Shown: one piece after another, positions 9,701 to 19,089 of the stretch
Position numbering within the stretch: the stretch's first letter is position 1
How the letters are laid out: each line of letters begins with the position of its first letter
NCBI GenBank assembly: GCA_036971475.1
Contig: JBAIZL010000058.1
Coordinates: 3,120,001-3,184,000 of the forward strand
Origin: Prosapia bicincta
Taxonomy: Eukaryota > Arthropoda > Insecta > Hemiptera > Cercopidae
Length of the DNA stretch: 64,000 bases
Direction: 5' to 3'
Position numbers and translations under genes: made by a program
Notes under the pieces: model-generated
Told to the model about the DNA's origin: nothing
The model's input: only the letters and a program-made list of their open reading frames with translations
Database searches by the model: none

Positions 9701-12700
9701 ATAAATTTTTCGTTCAATTCTTGGGAGAAAATCAACCATATGACTGGTTCAGACTATTTCCTGATGACATATTTTTGGAGAATATTCTTAAAGCTACTAA
9801 TATTTATGCATGGGATGTGTATGGTAAACCAAATCTCACGCCATTGTCAAGAATAAATAACTGGAAAGAGTAGACAGTGCCTGAATTGAAAATATTCATA
9901 GCCCTACTGATTCATAAGAGATTGTAAACATTTTTATATAACTTTTATTAAATATTTTAAAAGCTAATTTGTAATTTTTATTTCATTAAAATAATGTTTA
10001 GTTATTACAGTTACAAATGTGAAATACATCCACAACATGAAAAATAAAATACTGATATTCATGGGACGCTCGCAAATTACTGCCTTCTCCGATCAGAGAC
10101 AAAATGGCGGCCTAGTATGTTTTCCATTTTCAAGGCTCAAAATTAATTTTTATGGTCACATTCTTTTATTTCTAGACCAAAACCATCAGAATAAATTTTA
10201 AAAAATTTCAGCACCTCAATAACCATTACGCTAGAGGTTTTTTGCAGTGAACGTTTTAATGATAAAACCCATATTATCAAAATCAGCATACAGAAATGAA
10301 AAACAGATGGAAAATTAAAAGCTATTATTTTCCCTATGTAGAAGGAACCAAATTAAAGAAATAATATTATAATAAGAATAAAAATTTGTACATTTTCATA
10401 GGAAACAATTGTTTTTCATTTATTTACAAGGCAAAAATAAATCGTACAACAGCTGTATCACCTCCACAAGCAAACTAAAACAATTTTAATCTAAAATTTG
10501 TATGAACAAGAAGGGGCATTTTATGTCAATAAAAAAAAAAATTTTGGAGCAAGATGACACGTCAGTGTCAATTTGATTCTTTTTATTTATGTTTTGTAGT
10601 GTTGACAACTCAGAATTAAATACTGTTTTAACTAATTCAATACCATAAATAACCCTAAATGTTCAATGACCTACACAGAACTTTGGTTATGTTTATCTTA
10701 CATCAAATTAATCCAGTTTGTCCTTAAACCTCATTTCAGGTAAAACCAGCCTAATGCTTACTTTAAACTGCATCTATACCTTATTTACAGGTATTTCCTG
10801 ACATTTTAGTCAACTGTAAAAGTGTTTTTATATTATTAACATTTTTTTGAGGAGATGTTGGTGTGGAAGCCTGACGGGGGCTTCTTCAATGAAACAAGTT
10901 TTGAAACACCTGAGAATAATATGTTAATAGTTTTCTCTTAGTTCTTTAAAAATTACATACAACAAAAATTATTTTACAAAATATGTTAAAATATAACTTT
11001 CAGTTTTTGGGTTGTACATCTTGAGATTTTTTAGTAATATTTACCAATTGATTACACTACACAAAAACCACTACTTACTAATGTCTTTCTGCAAGTGCAT
11101 TGTTTAATGTTGTGTGTTTAGGCTATTTCAGGGTGTCTAGTAAAATAGCTTGAAGAAATTCCCTGAGTTTTCCCTGACTTTTCCAGGGTGTCTAGTAAAA
11201 TAGCTTGAAGAAATTCCCTGAGTTTTCCCTGACTTTTCCTCTTTTAGATGTCTATAGAAAGCCCAGTTTACATTGATATCTGAAGGATCTTGGATAAATC
11301 CAGACTTTGAAGAACGAATTGAGTAACTCTTTTGCTTTTGTGTCTGTAAGGAACACAGAACCAAAATATCGAGCTTTCACTTCATCCGTCTCTGCATCCC
11401 AATACCTAACACTCACATCCATTTGGGCTCTTTGTAATATTTTGTTTAAGCTTTCATCAAAGCCAATTACATAGTTAGAATTTGAATTTAATTATGTCAG
11501 TAACAGGTCTTTAATATAATTTGATAAACCGATTACAACACTATAGGAAATGTTATCTTTCCCCAATCTCATGTTCTGTGCAATGGTGCTATCAGGGAAC
11601 ATCCTTAGAAAGAGGCACACTACCTTCTGCATTGCGTAAAGAAGTGTTGCATTACTAAATTCACGCACCATATAATCTCTGCTTCAGCCACTTTATCTTT
11701 TAGTTTATATTTATCCTAAGGAAGGAGGGGAGGTAATGACAACATCTGCATGACGCGCTTGCCCGCTACGGCAATGAAAACTGGAACCTTCCATGTTGAA
11801 ATAAACAGTGTACAAATAATCACCGTCAAATAAAACACATACTATCACGAGTCTAGACAAATAGCTGGCTACGAATGTTTACACAGCGTTCTGTGTGGTC
11901 AGAAACAGACCGAGTTATCTGTTATCCCCACCTGTCCATATGATAACAGAACCACTGCGCACCCCAAGGCCACGGTCCAGGCTAAAACCTCCCAGCTGTA
12001 CCAACTCAACACGTTTAATATTTATTGACATAAGTCCTGAAGTCATAGCATTGGGCTTATCAGATAAATAATGGGCATCTAAATAAAGAAGTGTTATTTC
12101 CTGACTGCCCTGCCCCTAAACCGCTGGCTTACAATACCAAATATTCGAGAGCAATGGCCACTAGTTTTGTTTCTAATCAAAATAAATATTTTCCCGATTT
12201 TTTAAAATTTTCCCTGACTTTTCCCTGAATTTTCCAGAATCTTAAAATTCCCTGACTTTTCCAGGTTTTCCCGGTTTTCCCTGTCACTAGACACCCTGTA
12301 TTTGGGATCAGGGCTTTTTGGTTAGGGCTGGATCTGAGGAGGGGTTTCTGCATTGCAGGAGGTTTTATTGGTTGGAACGGAATACGGTTTTTATGCTGAG
12401 GGACAACGTTTATTTAAGACTGGCTGACTGACATTTTTTTCTTTTAATTTTTTGCATATGCTATAAACATGTGTGTAATACGGATGTTGTGACATAAGAG
12501 TGTCATGAGACATGAGAATGGAGTGAAAGAAAAGATAGGAGGAAGCGTGAAAAATAGTGTTATGGGGAGTCCTGGAGGGACGGGGTGGAAGATGGGAGGG
12601 GTCCAGACATATCACTGATGTTCCGGATGTGAGGGTATTTGGAGCTTTCGGCTGTGCTTGTGGTCGGACAGGGTAGGAGCATGCAAGGATTGTGGTTGTT

Positions 12701-13302
12701 AATTATATATACAAATATAGTGTTTGATTGTGAGTGTATTTTATTGTTTAGAATGTGTTGATGTTGGTTCTTGTGGTGTTTGTATATTTCATTTGTGTTT
12801 ATTTTATTGCTTTTTTTGATAAAGTGTAGAATTTTTAGATTTGTGTCCAATGTTGGTGTATGTGTGTAGCATGTTGTGTATATGTATAGTAAATTTCATT
12901 TAAGAGTATTCAGGAGTGTTTTTGTGTTGTATGGGTGTCTTCGAGGTGACTTTGTATTTGAGATTTTAAAATGATGAAGCTATGTTTATGTGTTTTGGGA
13001 GTATTGTTTCTTGCATATTATGTTGTCTGGCAGGATGTGTTTGTATCCATTTTTATGGACAATGTATTTTATCATATTGAGTTTGCTCATTCTGCCTCCA
13101 TTGCTCATGAGCATGCTAATTAGTCTGTGTATCATGGAGTAGAAGTATGTTTGTGTTGTATTAGGTAGTTACAAGTGATGTGTATAGCTCTGTCTGTGGT
13201 GGTCGGTATTCTGTAAACTTTAAATGTGTTTGTTGTATTGTTATTGTGAGATCAAGAAGGTTATTGTGGTCTGTTGCTCTATTTCCAGTGTTGAATTTAT
13301 AG

Positions 13303-13354
<52 letters not shown>

Positions 13355-16300
13355 TATGTAGAGCAGAGTCTCGAAATTTCGGGTCCCTATTTTTCGAGCT
13401 TCCATTAAATTCAAGCTTATTTCTATTTGAGCCATTTTTATCTATTTCAAAAAAAAATGGATGAGTGGGGCTTCCAAGAAATGTTAATATAAATACTGTA
13501 TGCAAAAGAAATGAGTCGGGTTTCCAAGATATGTTAATATGAATACGGTAGCAAAGGAAATGAGTCTGGCTTAAGAGAAATGTATATATCAATAAGGTAT
13601 GCAAAGGAAATGAGTCGGGCTTCCAAGGCATGTCCATATAAAGTTCTATAAACTTATTTTCTGCAATCTTAAGTATAGTATTAGAGTTCATTAGAACTCC
13701 TATTTTTTCTAATGAACAGGAACGTCTTTCCGTCTAATTCGAGTTTTTGGTAATCCGAAGGGGACTCGGGCCATCTATCTCGAATTATCGAGAATCTATT
13801 GTATTTGAGAAAGGTTTGAAACTGTCTTTCATTGCCAGTGTTGGATGTTTTGAAGGGGACTTTAAATTTTAATTTTCAAAATGAAAAAGGTATTTTTTGT
13901 AATGTGTTGTCATGATACGTTAATGTTATAAACTTTTCTTTTTGTGAATTATATTGTGTTTTGTGGTATGTGTATGTTGTTTTTTTGGTACTATGTTGTT
14001 TATCACAGTGAGTTTGTATCAGTTTCTAAGAAGAATATATTTTACTGTGTTGAGTTTGTTCATTCTGTCATTATTGTTCACGGGTAAGGTAATTAAGTCT
14101 GTGTATCATGTAGTGGAAGGCAACATATTTGTGTTGTATAGGATAGTTGGAAGTGTTGTGTATAACTCTGTCTGTAGTGGTAGGTTTTCTATATATTTAA
14201 ATGTGTCTTTCTTGTTTTGTTTTGTAATTGAGAGATCTAGGAAGTTAATTGTGTTCTATTTTCAGTGCGAACTTTATATTCTTGTCTATATTGTCTATGT
14301 ATTTGTGAAAGGTGTTTGTCTACAAGGAAGTAAAATATTCTGTAATATAAAATACTTACCCGATAACAAATACTGTGAACAAGATTCATCATGTTGTCAT
14401 CTATATTGTCTATGTATTTGTGAAAGGTGTTTGTCTACAAGGAAGTAAAATATTCTGTAATATAAAATACTTACCCGATAACAAATACTGTGAACAAGAT
14501 TCATCATGTTGTCATCTATATTGTCTATGTATTTGTGAAAGGTGTTTGTCTACAAGGAAGTAAAATATTCTGTAATATAAAATACTTACCCGATAACAAA
14601 TACTGTGAACAAGATTCATCATGTTGTCATCTATATTGTCTATGTATTTGTGAAAGGTGTTTGTCTACAAGGAAGTAAAATATTCTGTAATATAAAATAC
14701 TTACCCGATAACAAATACTGTGAACAAGATTCATCATGTTGTCATCTATATTGTCTATGTATTTGTGAAAGGTGTTTGTCTACAAGGAAGTAAAATATTC
14801 TGTAATATAAAATACTTACCCGATAACAAATACTGTGAACAAGATTCATCATGTTGAAAATTAACATAGTGATTTTCAAACACACATGACTTCATGACTT
14901 TTAAAATTGTAACGGCGCTATTTAACCAAGTACTATACTTATCAGTTGATTGCAGAAGTTCCTCAATATGACGGATTGATGTTTTGAGGAACTGGATCAA
15001 ATCCTTAGTTATGAAGCTATCAATCCGCTTAGTAAAGAGGTTTACTTCAGAGTTAATTATAAAATTTGTCAGTTGTTGTGAATCAGAAGACAACAACCTA
15101 AATAAAGTGTTACATAAAATTAATAACAGGTTTTAATTTTACTAGAAAAAATTGTTTTAAATACTAAAAAAAAACTATATATTAAAAAATATCATTAACA
15201 TGTTAAATGTTATTATAATTGAGTTATTCTAGACAATATTTTAAATACCATATGCTAAATACTGTATAGTAGTTACATCAGACCATATTTATAACTAGAA
15301 GTCCTTTTTTTATTACATCTCAACAAAAATTAAACTTCATTTTAAATGTACTTTATATGCTAGTTTAAAATAGTGCTGAAGTTTTCTTAATAATACAACA
15401 AAATAATTTTGAAGGGTGTATGTGTGTGAGTTATAGACAACCATTTCTGGTTGTCCATTACAATATATACTAACTTGCTCAGCGATACCCTCTGACGATT
15501 GCAGAGAAATGTTAACAGCCGCAGAAATGGTCATAGAGGACAAGGACTATTGTAATGATTGTACAAATGCAAGTCAAATAACTGTTAAATCATTAAACAA
15601 TCTCCTAATTTTAATTAATCCCATAATGTACCATAATTAATCTCCCATAATTATCAATTATCCAATAACATCAACGTTTACTTTGTTTTAGCTTAAGGTG
15701 CCAACTCAAAAACTGTGTGTTTTACCGCAAAGCGAAATGATAAGATTTTTTAAAATTGATGATATAGCTAAAAATTGCTAACATTTTTATGCTACTTAAT
15801 AAGGCTCTTAAAACAGGACACTTCAGACACAAATGTAAAGTAACAAGAGCATGCATTTGTCCAATGGTGAATGGTGTGCTTATAATAAATATAGACCCTT
15901 CAAATTTACAGTCCATTCACTAGAGGAAATACTGACTCAGACAATTAAATTTACAAGTAGGCTAAATATTATTTTCTATTGTCATTCGTATTACCTTACA
16001 TCTAAATTGCAGTTAAACATATAATAATTTTCCCGTCAATTAAATTTATTTACAAATTTTCATTTTTTCTCATGCCAATAGGCCTCCTTGGCCCCTCCCA
16101 TGGGTGTGTCACTGATATAACTATCTTCCATGAACTCACATGAAAAACCATCTATACTTGTGGAAAACAAACAACACTTCTCAAACAACAGCTTTATACA
16201 GAATTAATTTACACCACATTGATTTAGTTTAGCTTGCAGTGGGTTAATTACAACTAACAAGAAATCATTATACATAAAAGAGCAATCTACGATCGAGTAG

Positions 16301-18704
16301 TATCTGAGTGAGTTTATAAATACACATCTAACCCTCTCCTCAAGTCGCACCAGGTCAGCCACTGCAATGTTCAATTGCACTCTAAGCATTGATCCCACTA
16401 TGTTAAAAAAAAAATAATAACCAAAATAACTCCTACATAGAATTGAAAAAAGTAAGGGGGCAAGAAACAGTTGCATAACAATCATATAAATATTGATATG
16501 GTATTTCAAACAAATACTAAATATTTATTACACTTTTGCTATAACTTGCGACAAGACTTTTTGTTAACTAATGGTTATTAACAAACAAACAACAAAAACA
16601 CGAACACAAACAAATTCATCACCCTCACATACATAAACAAACTCACAAAAAAAATAGCACACCAATTCAAAAAAGCAGGATACAATGTAGCTTACAGAAC
16701 AATAAATAAAAGCCAAACAGATACAGCATTAATAACAATACCAAACATAGAATAACCGAGGAGTGTACAAACTAAAATGCAACAACTGCAATAAGTTCTA
16801 TATTGGACAAACTGGCAGACCTTTCGCCGAAAGATATAAAGAACGCAAAAGCTCATTGCAGACTACTATTGAATCCACCTTCGCAAATCACCTCATGGAG
16901 ACTAAACACTCATGCAAAAGTATGGAAAATAACATGAGCATCCTCCACACATGCAACAAAGGCCTAAAAGTAAACGTGCTAGAACAGTATGAAATATATA
17001 GACATAGCAACACACATAAAAATGACACCTTAAACGAACAAACACGGCACAGATCACACATACTCTTCGATCATATCACTTCTAACTTTCAAAATAATGG
17101 TACCGAGGAAACAGAACTGCAGCATTCCTAGTGGCACAAATACGAGGCTGAAGAAGTCGTAAGACCAATATGTTTCCTCCAAGTGTAAGTTAACAATTTA
17201 AAAACCTTTAGTTAACACATAGTCTGGTCACAAGTAATAGCAAAAGTGTAATAAGTAATTAACAACAAGCTCATCATGAACAGCAAAAAGATTTTGCTAA
17301 ATATTTAATAAATGGATGTAAAACATAATACACAAAGAAATGAAACTCAACTGGCAAGTAATTTTAAAAAATTTGTTGTTTTATTTTGGTATTAATTTCC
17401 CGTTCCCACGTATTCGGTTTTAGTAAAAACGTTATACCAGAAGATACAAAAAGTCATTAGGAATGCGAAAAAAATAATAGAAACTTTTGCTCACGCCTCA
17501 AAAATTAAAAATTTTTTAAATCCTGGTCAATTTGATGATGCTGAACACAAATCTGAAATTATTTTCAAAGGCAAACATAAAATAAACTAACGAGCTATTC
17601 TGAGCCAAGTGCTTTCTAACGCTTTAATTATGCAAAATTTTTCATTCTCGTCAAAAATGCACAAATTTTAGCGGCAAATTTCAGTCAGGTGGCCTACAAG
17701 ATCCTTTCCGATTGGCTGACAGATGCCACGTAACTTTTCAACTGAAAAATGTGTGAATCTGTGTTATTTTTAGTGACAAACTAAAATCAACCTTCTTGGT
17801 GATAGTAGTCATGGAACCTGAATGATATTTTTTAATTGGCCGACAGATGCCGCCTGACTTTTCTACCAAAAAAGCTTGTATTTAATGTGACAATGGACTG
17901 TGACGGATCTTGCCACACATTATCTTTTGAAGTTTATTTGTTTCAACTAACTGTTTGAAGTGCGATAACACAGTTAATATTATGGACGACATCAAGTTTA
18001 GGTGTAAGAAGGTTGTTTCATTGTCACAAATAGGCTTGAAAAAGTGTGGGTGAAGGGTTTCGGCCAAGGTAATTTGTTTTTAGAGCAAACCAAAGTTAAC
18101 TCGGTGTAATATCAACGTTGTACCCACCAAAATACCTCCAAGATAATATCCTAGGTTATTTTGTTTAGTCAGGACATTAAAATTAACTTCAGATTTGTGT
18201 TCAACATGGTCCAATTGGAATATTAAAAATTTCGCTGATAAGAGTGGTAGTCGCTGATTTTAATAATTACCAAAATTAGTACTTTGTTTGACAGAGAAAT
18301 ATTACTTTATATACTTTTGTGTTGACACGTTTTACTTATATTTCAACTTTAACCACTATTTATGACAGAAACACTGACACAATTTCAACATTGAGTACTA
18401 CTGAATCCTGTCAATAAAGGTGAGGCCATACTTAAAACAAAATTAAATCTAACCTCAGGATAAAATGTCCAGTTCTGTCCATAGGTGTTCTTGACATCAT
18501 ATATTCCGCTATTGGATTATTTTCTGCTTTAAATGTATTGGTGTCTGATGCTATAAAATAGGACATTCTGGTCAAAACACAATCATGAAGTTTTTGAAGT
18601 TGTATATTTCCTCTTGGCGGTTTGAAATATAACATAATAATAAAAATAGACAAGCTTTCTTTTATGGATCTGGAAATTTTGATATTTCTAATCATCCAGG
18701 ACAT
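6421..18704 (-). CDS. PRIM2: DNA primase large subunit (4 exons)
   Basis: PRIM2 is the regulatory, iron-sulfur subunit of primase in the nuclear DNA polymerase alpha-primase complex, which makes the RNA-DNA primers for replication. Four exons join in phase: 18704-18454, 15097-14820, 8524-7932 and 6726-6421, giving about 475 residues (human about 509). The N-terminal domain shows F-K-P-P and H-F-I-L-R. The second exon matches the S-E-E-L-R-R-W-F region as S-Q-Q-L-T-N-F. The C-terminal domain carries the four cluster cysteines: Y-F-P-P-C, A-P-S-C, G-G-C-P-F and I-D-A-C. The family blocks R-L-S-H, F-W-K-N-E and Y-G-I-R-H are also present. The start at 18704 is chosen because it puts about the usual distance before F-K-P-P; a start in an upstream exon is not excluded. 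The protein is diverged, with a shortened N-terminal region and a Cys-rich insert near the third exon end. Confidence 0.88.
6727..7931. other. PRIM2 intron 3, no feature
   Basis: AT-rich intron. A weak hammerhead-like trace around 7030-7065 (TGATGA, then GAAG in place of GAAA) may be a dead PLE end. Nothing else was recognised. Confidence 0.5.
7932..8524 (-). CDS. PRIM2: PRIM2 exon 3
   Basis: Flanked by acceptor TGTTTACAG and donor GTAAGT. It completes a Val codon, then 197 codons ending in phase 0. It contains the first cluster cysteine (Y-F-P-P-C, Cys codon about 8210) and the second (A-P-S-C, about 7946), and the primase blocks H-R-L-S-H-Q-A-R, F-W-K-N-E-Y and Y-G-I-R-H-M-Y-G. Compared with vertebrate PRIM2 it has extra residues with a C-G-G-C pair before the Y-G-I-R-H block. 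Confidence 0.9.
8525..9152. other. PRIM2 intron 2, right of exon 3
   Basis: No coding signal. A short GAAACGTT-containing stretch near 9020 resembles a PLE terminal repeat but cannot be folded convincingly. Confidence 0.45.
9157..10255 (+). mobile_element. piggyBac-type element, internally deleted
   Basis: Bounded by TTAA on both sides (9153-9156 and 10256-10259), the target of piggyBac. The ends are related inverted repeats (CACGTTTGCTG on the left; AACGTTCACTG on the right, read inward), and sub-terminal GGCCRTCTC-type inverted repeats lie inside. The plus-strand frame 9433-9873 encodes the acidic N-terminal region of a piggyBac transposase (a D/E-rich stretch, then F-L-E-N-I-L, W-D-V-Y-G-K, and after a stop V-P-E-L-K-I-F-I-A-L-L). 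The catalytic DDD part is absent. It lies in PRIM2 intron 2. Confidence 0.68.
9433..9926 (+). pseudogene. piggyBac transposase N-terminal remnant
   Basis: About 146 residues, then an in-frame TAG, then 17 further matching residues. The order matches piggyBac-derived proteins: an acidic leader with D-x-E-E-D-A-D-Y, a hydrophobic F-L-E-N block, and the start of the transposase fold at P-E-L-K-I-F-I-A. The Asp catalytic residues lie downstream in the family and are lost here. Confidence 0.7.
10260..11127. other. PRIM2 intron 2, no feature
   Basis: AT-rich. A short imperfect hairpin with GAAGCC and GGCTTC arms near 10875-10895 is the only structure noted. Confidence 0.4.
11128..12299 (-). mobile_element. 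hAT-like DNA transposon, degraded
   Basis: Ends are inverted repeats CAGGGTGTCTAGT (from 11128) and its complement (to about 12299), flanked by TATTT on both sides, a possible 5-bp target duplication. The left end contains a direct duplication of about 55 bp (CAGGGTGTC to TTTTCC). Inside, the minus strand encodes transposase-like sequence: I-G-F-D-E-S-L-N-K, then Q-M-D-V-S-V-R-Y-W-D, then R-Y-F-G-S-V-F-L, with at least one in-frame stop. The Q-M-D-x-x-x-R-x-W motif is common in hAT-like transposases of invertebrates. The 5-bp duplication does not fit classic hAT (8 bp), so the superfamily is tentative. Confidence 0.6.
12390..13330 (-). mobile_element. PLE fragment: end of RT plus endonuclease
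   Basis: Minus strand, from about 13330 down: a reverse-transcriptase C-terminal block (N-L-L-D-L-T-I, then Y-R-P-P-Q-T-E-L-Y) followed by the linker and endonuclease C-terminus (N-E-I-Y-K-H, then H-I-L-N). It is broken by stops and a microsatellite at its 5' end. Confidence 0.65.
13305..13351. repeat. (AT)n microsatellite
   Basis: AT dinucleotide run joining the PLE fragment to unrelated sequence. It generates spurious Tyr-Ile frames on both strands. Confidence 0.95.
13440..13640. repeat. Short diverged tandem repeat, about 60 bp
   Basis: Three to four imperfect copies of a unit containing GCAAAGGAAATGAGTC and TTCCAAG, spaced roughly 60 bp. It is followed (13730-13800) by an AATTATCGAGAATCTATTGTA stretch that resembles a decayed Tigger-type end. 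Confidence 0.55.
13850..14282 (-). mobile_element. PLE reverse-transcriptase fragment
   Basis: Minus-strand translation gives a PLE RT C-terminal block, N-F-L-D-L-S-I-T then a Tyr/His-rich stretch, with many stops. It is a related but distinct copy from the one at 12390-13330. The 115-bp tandem array begins at its right edge. Confidence 0.55.
14283..14857. repeat. 115-bp tandem array, five copies, contains a splice donor
   Basis: Five nearly identical 115-bp units. Each unit holds, on the minus strand, roughly 40 bp of the end of PRIM2 exon 2 plus its donor GTAAGT and about 70 bp of intron. Donors therefore lie at 14354, 14469, 14584, 14699 and 14814 (plus-strand ACTTAC). The open frames at 14375, 14490 and 14605 are only the repeat read on the wrong strand. 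Confidence 0.93.
14820..15097 (-). CDS. PRIM2: PRIM2 exon 2
   Basis: Acceptor TTTATTTAG; one base completes an Arg codon shared with exon 1; 92 codons; one base then pairs with TG of exon 3 to make Val. Donor is G/GTAAGT at 14819-14814. It encodes the helical N-terminal domain, S-S-D-S-Q-Q-L-T-N-F-I and K-D-L-I-Q-F-L-K, matching vertebrate S-E-E-L-R-R-W-F and K-I-Q-D-F-L-K. Its last residues after F-E-N-H-Y come from the sequence that is amplified in the tandem array. The alternative donors in the array would each add 115 bp and shift the frame. Confidence 0.83.
15098..16539. other. PRIM2 intron 1, left part
   Basis: Mostly AT-rich. A minus-strand open stretch at 15337-15543, preceded by a plausible acceptor, reads like protein (I-S-L-Q-S-S-E-G, then N-G-Q-P-E-M-V-V) but I do not recognise it. 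It could be an exon or pseudogene of something else. Confidence 0.35.
16540..17300 (+). mobile_element. PLE copy, family 1, endonuclease only
   Basis: Plus-strand 5'-truncated PLE in PRIM2 intron 1. Terminal-repeat sequence on the left is inverted relative to the right end (17130-17290). The endonuclease frame 16763-17131 has [20 protein letters not shown] and L-F-D-H. The region upstream (16560-16762) is degraded by stops. The 3' hammerhead (GAGG, CTGAAGA, stem II, CCTC around 17144-17180) has GAAA mutated to CAAT and is probably dead. Confidence 0.78.
16763..17131 (+). CDS. PLE GIY-YIG endonuclease frame (element ORF)
   Basis: 122 codons from a Met just before the C-N-N-C motif. Key residues: the Y-I-G and T-G-R of GIY-YIG nucleases, and the Glu of L-E-Q-Y-E-I-Y. 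5'-truncated element protein, about 80 percent like the copy at 60420-60827 by eye. Confidence 0.65.
   Translation: MYKLKCNNCNKFYIGQTGRPFAERYKERKSSLQTTIESTFANHLMETKHSCKSMENNMSILHTCNKGLKVNVLEQYEIYRHSNTHKNDTLNEQTRHRSHILFDHITSNFQNNGTEETELQHS
17301..18453. other. PRIM2 intron 1, right part
   Basis: No gene or repeat recognised. Two similar phrases, GATTGGCTGACAGATGCC near 17710 and TTGGCCGACAGATGCC near 17836, suggest a diverged tandem duplication of about 130 bp. Confidence 0.4.
18454..18704 (-). CDS. PRIM2: PRIM2 exon 1 (putative start)
   Basis: Begins at the ATG at 18704 and ends at donor AG/GTTAGA. It encodes M-S-W-M-I-R to H-F-I-L-R. The F-K-P-P and D-R-T-G-H-F-I-L-R blocks match the L-Q-P-P and H-I-S-H-F-I-L-R of vertebrate PRIM2, with about 20 residues fewer between them. 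An internal TTTCCAG at about 18670 could instead be an acceptor, which would put the start further upstream. Confidence 0.7.
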
Positions 18705-18926
18705 GAATAATATTCCAATTGGAATTTTTTACTAACCGCGCAAAATCAGTTGTAATTTTGTAATCGTAAACAACATAAGATTGTAGCATTTTGTAAAAAT
18801 TACAGATCAGCTGATCACAGAGTAATACAATATAATTAACGTATAATGATTTCTTGAGCAACTGCGGCCAAATGTTATAATATTTAAAATATTAAACCCA
18901 ATAACCACAAAATAACTTTATTTATT

Positions 18927-18971
18927 TACTTGATGTCCATTTCACTTACAAGGTAACCATCTTCAGAAGTA
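18927..18971 (-). ncRNA. Hammerhead ribozyme, canonical core (PLE end)
   Basis: Minus strand: stem I TACTT (18971-18967) with AAGTA (18931-18927), five pairs; core CTGAAGA plus extra T; stem II GGTTAC with GTAAGT (one mismatch); GAAA; stem III ATGGACAT, nearly self-complementary; cleavage base C18932. No PLE coding sequence adjoins it, so it is an isolated terminal repeat just upstream of PRIM2. Confidence 0.68.
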
Positions 18972-19089
18972 CTGAACAAAAAAATTAATTTAATTTAAAA
19001 CGTAACATATATAGCAAAAAGTTTTGAACATCACACTTGAAAAATATTTGCACATTGTTTCTGGTAATGTGGTAGTTTATTTTTTCTTA

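Noticed and set aside
14375..14793. Three identical 62-codon plus-strand frames as tandem small genes
   Set aside because: They are the 115-bp repeat read on the wrong strand; the meaningful strand is minus, where the unit contains the PRIM2 exon end and donor.
14283..14857. CRISPR-like array
   Set aside because: Units are contiguous direct repeats with no unique spacers, in a eukaryotic gene; the arrays at 37398, 42322 and 46394 are minisatellites for the same reason.
17144..17180. Active family 1 hammerhead
   Set aside because: The GAAA box reads CAAT; the similar copy at 5560-5590 reads CAAA.
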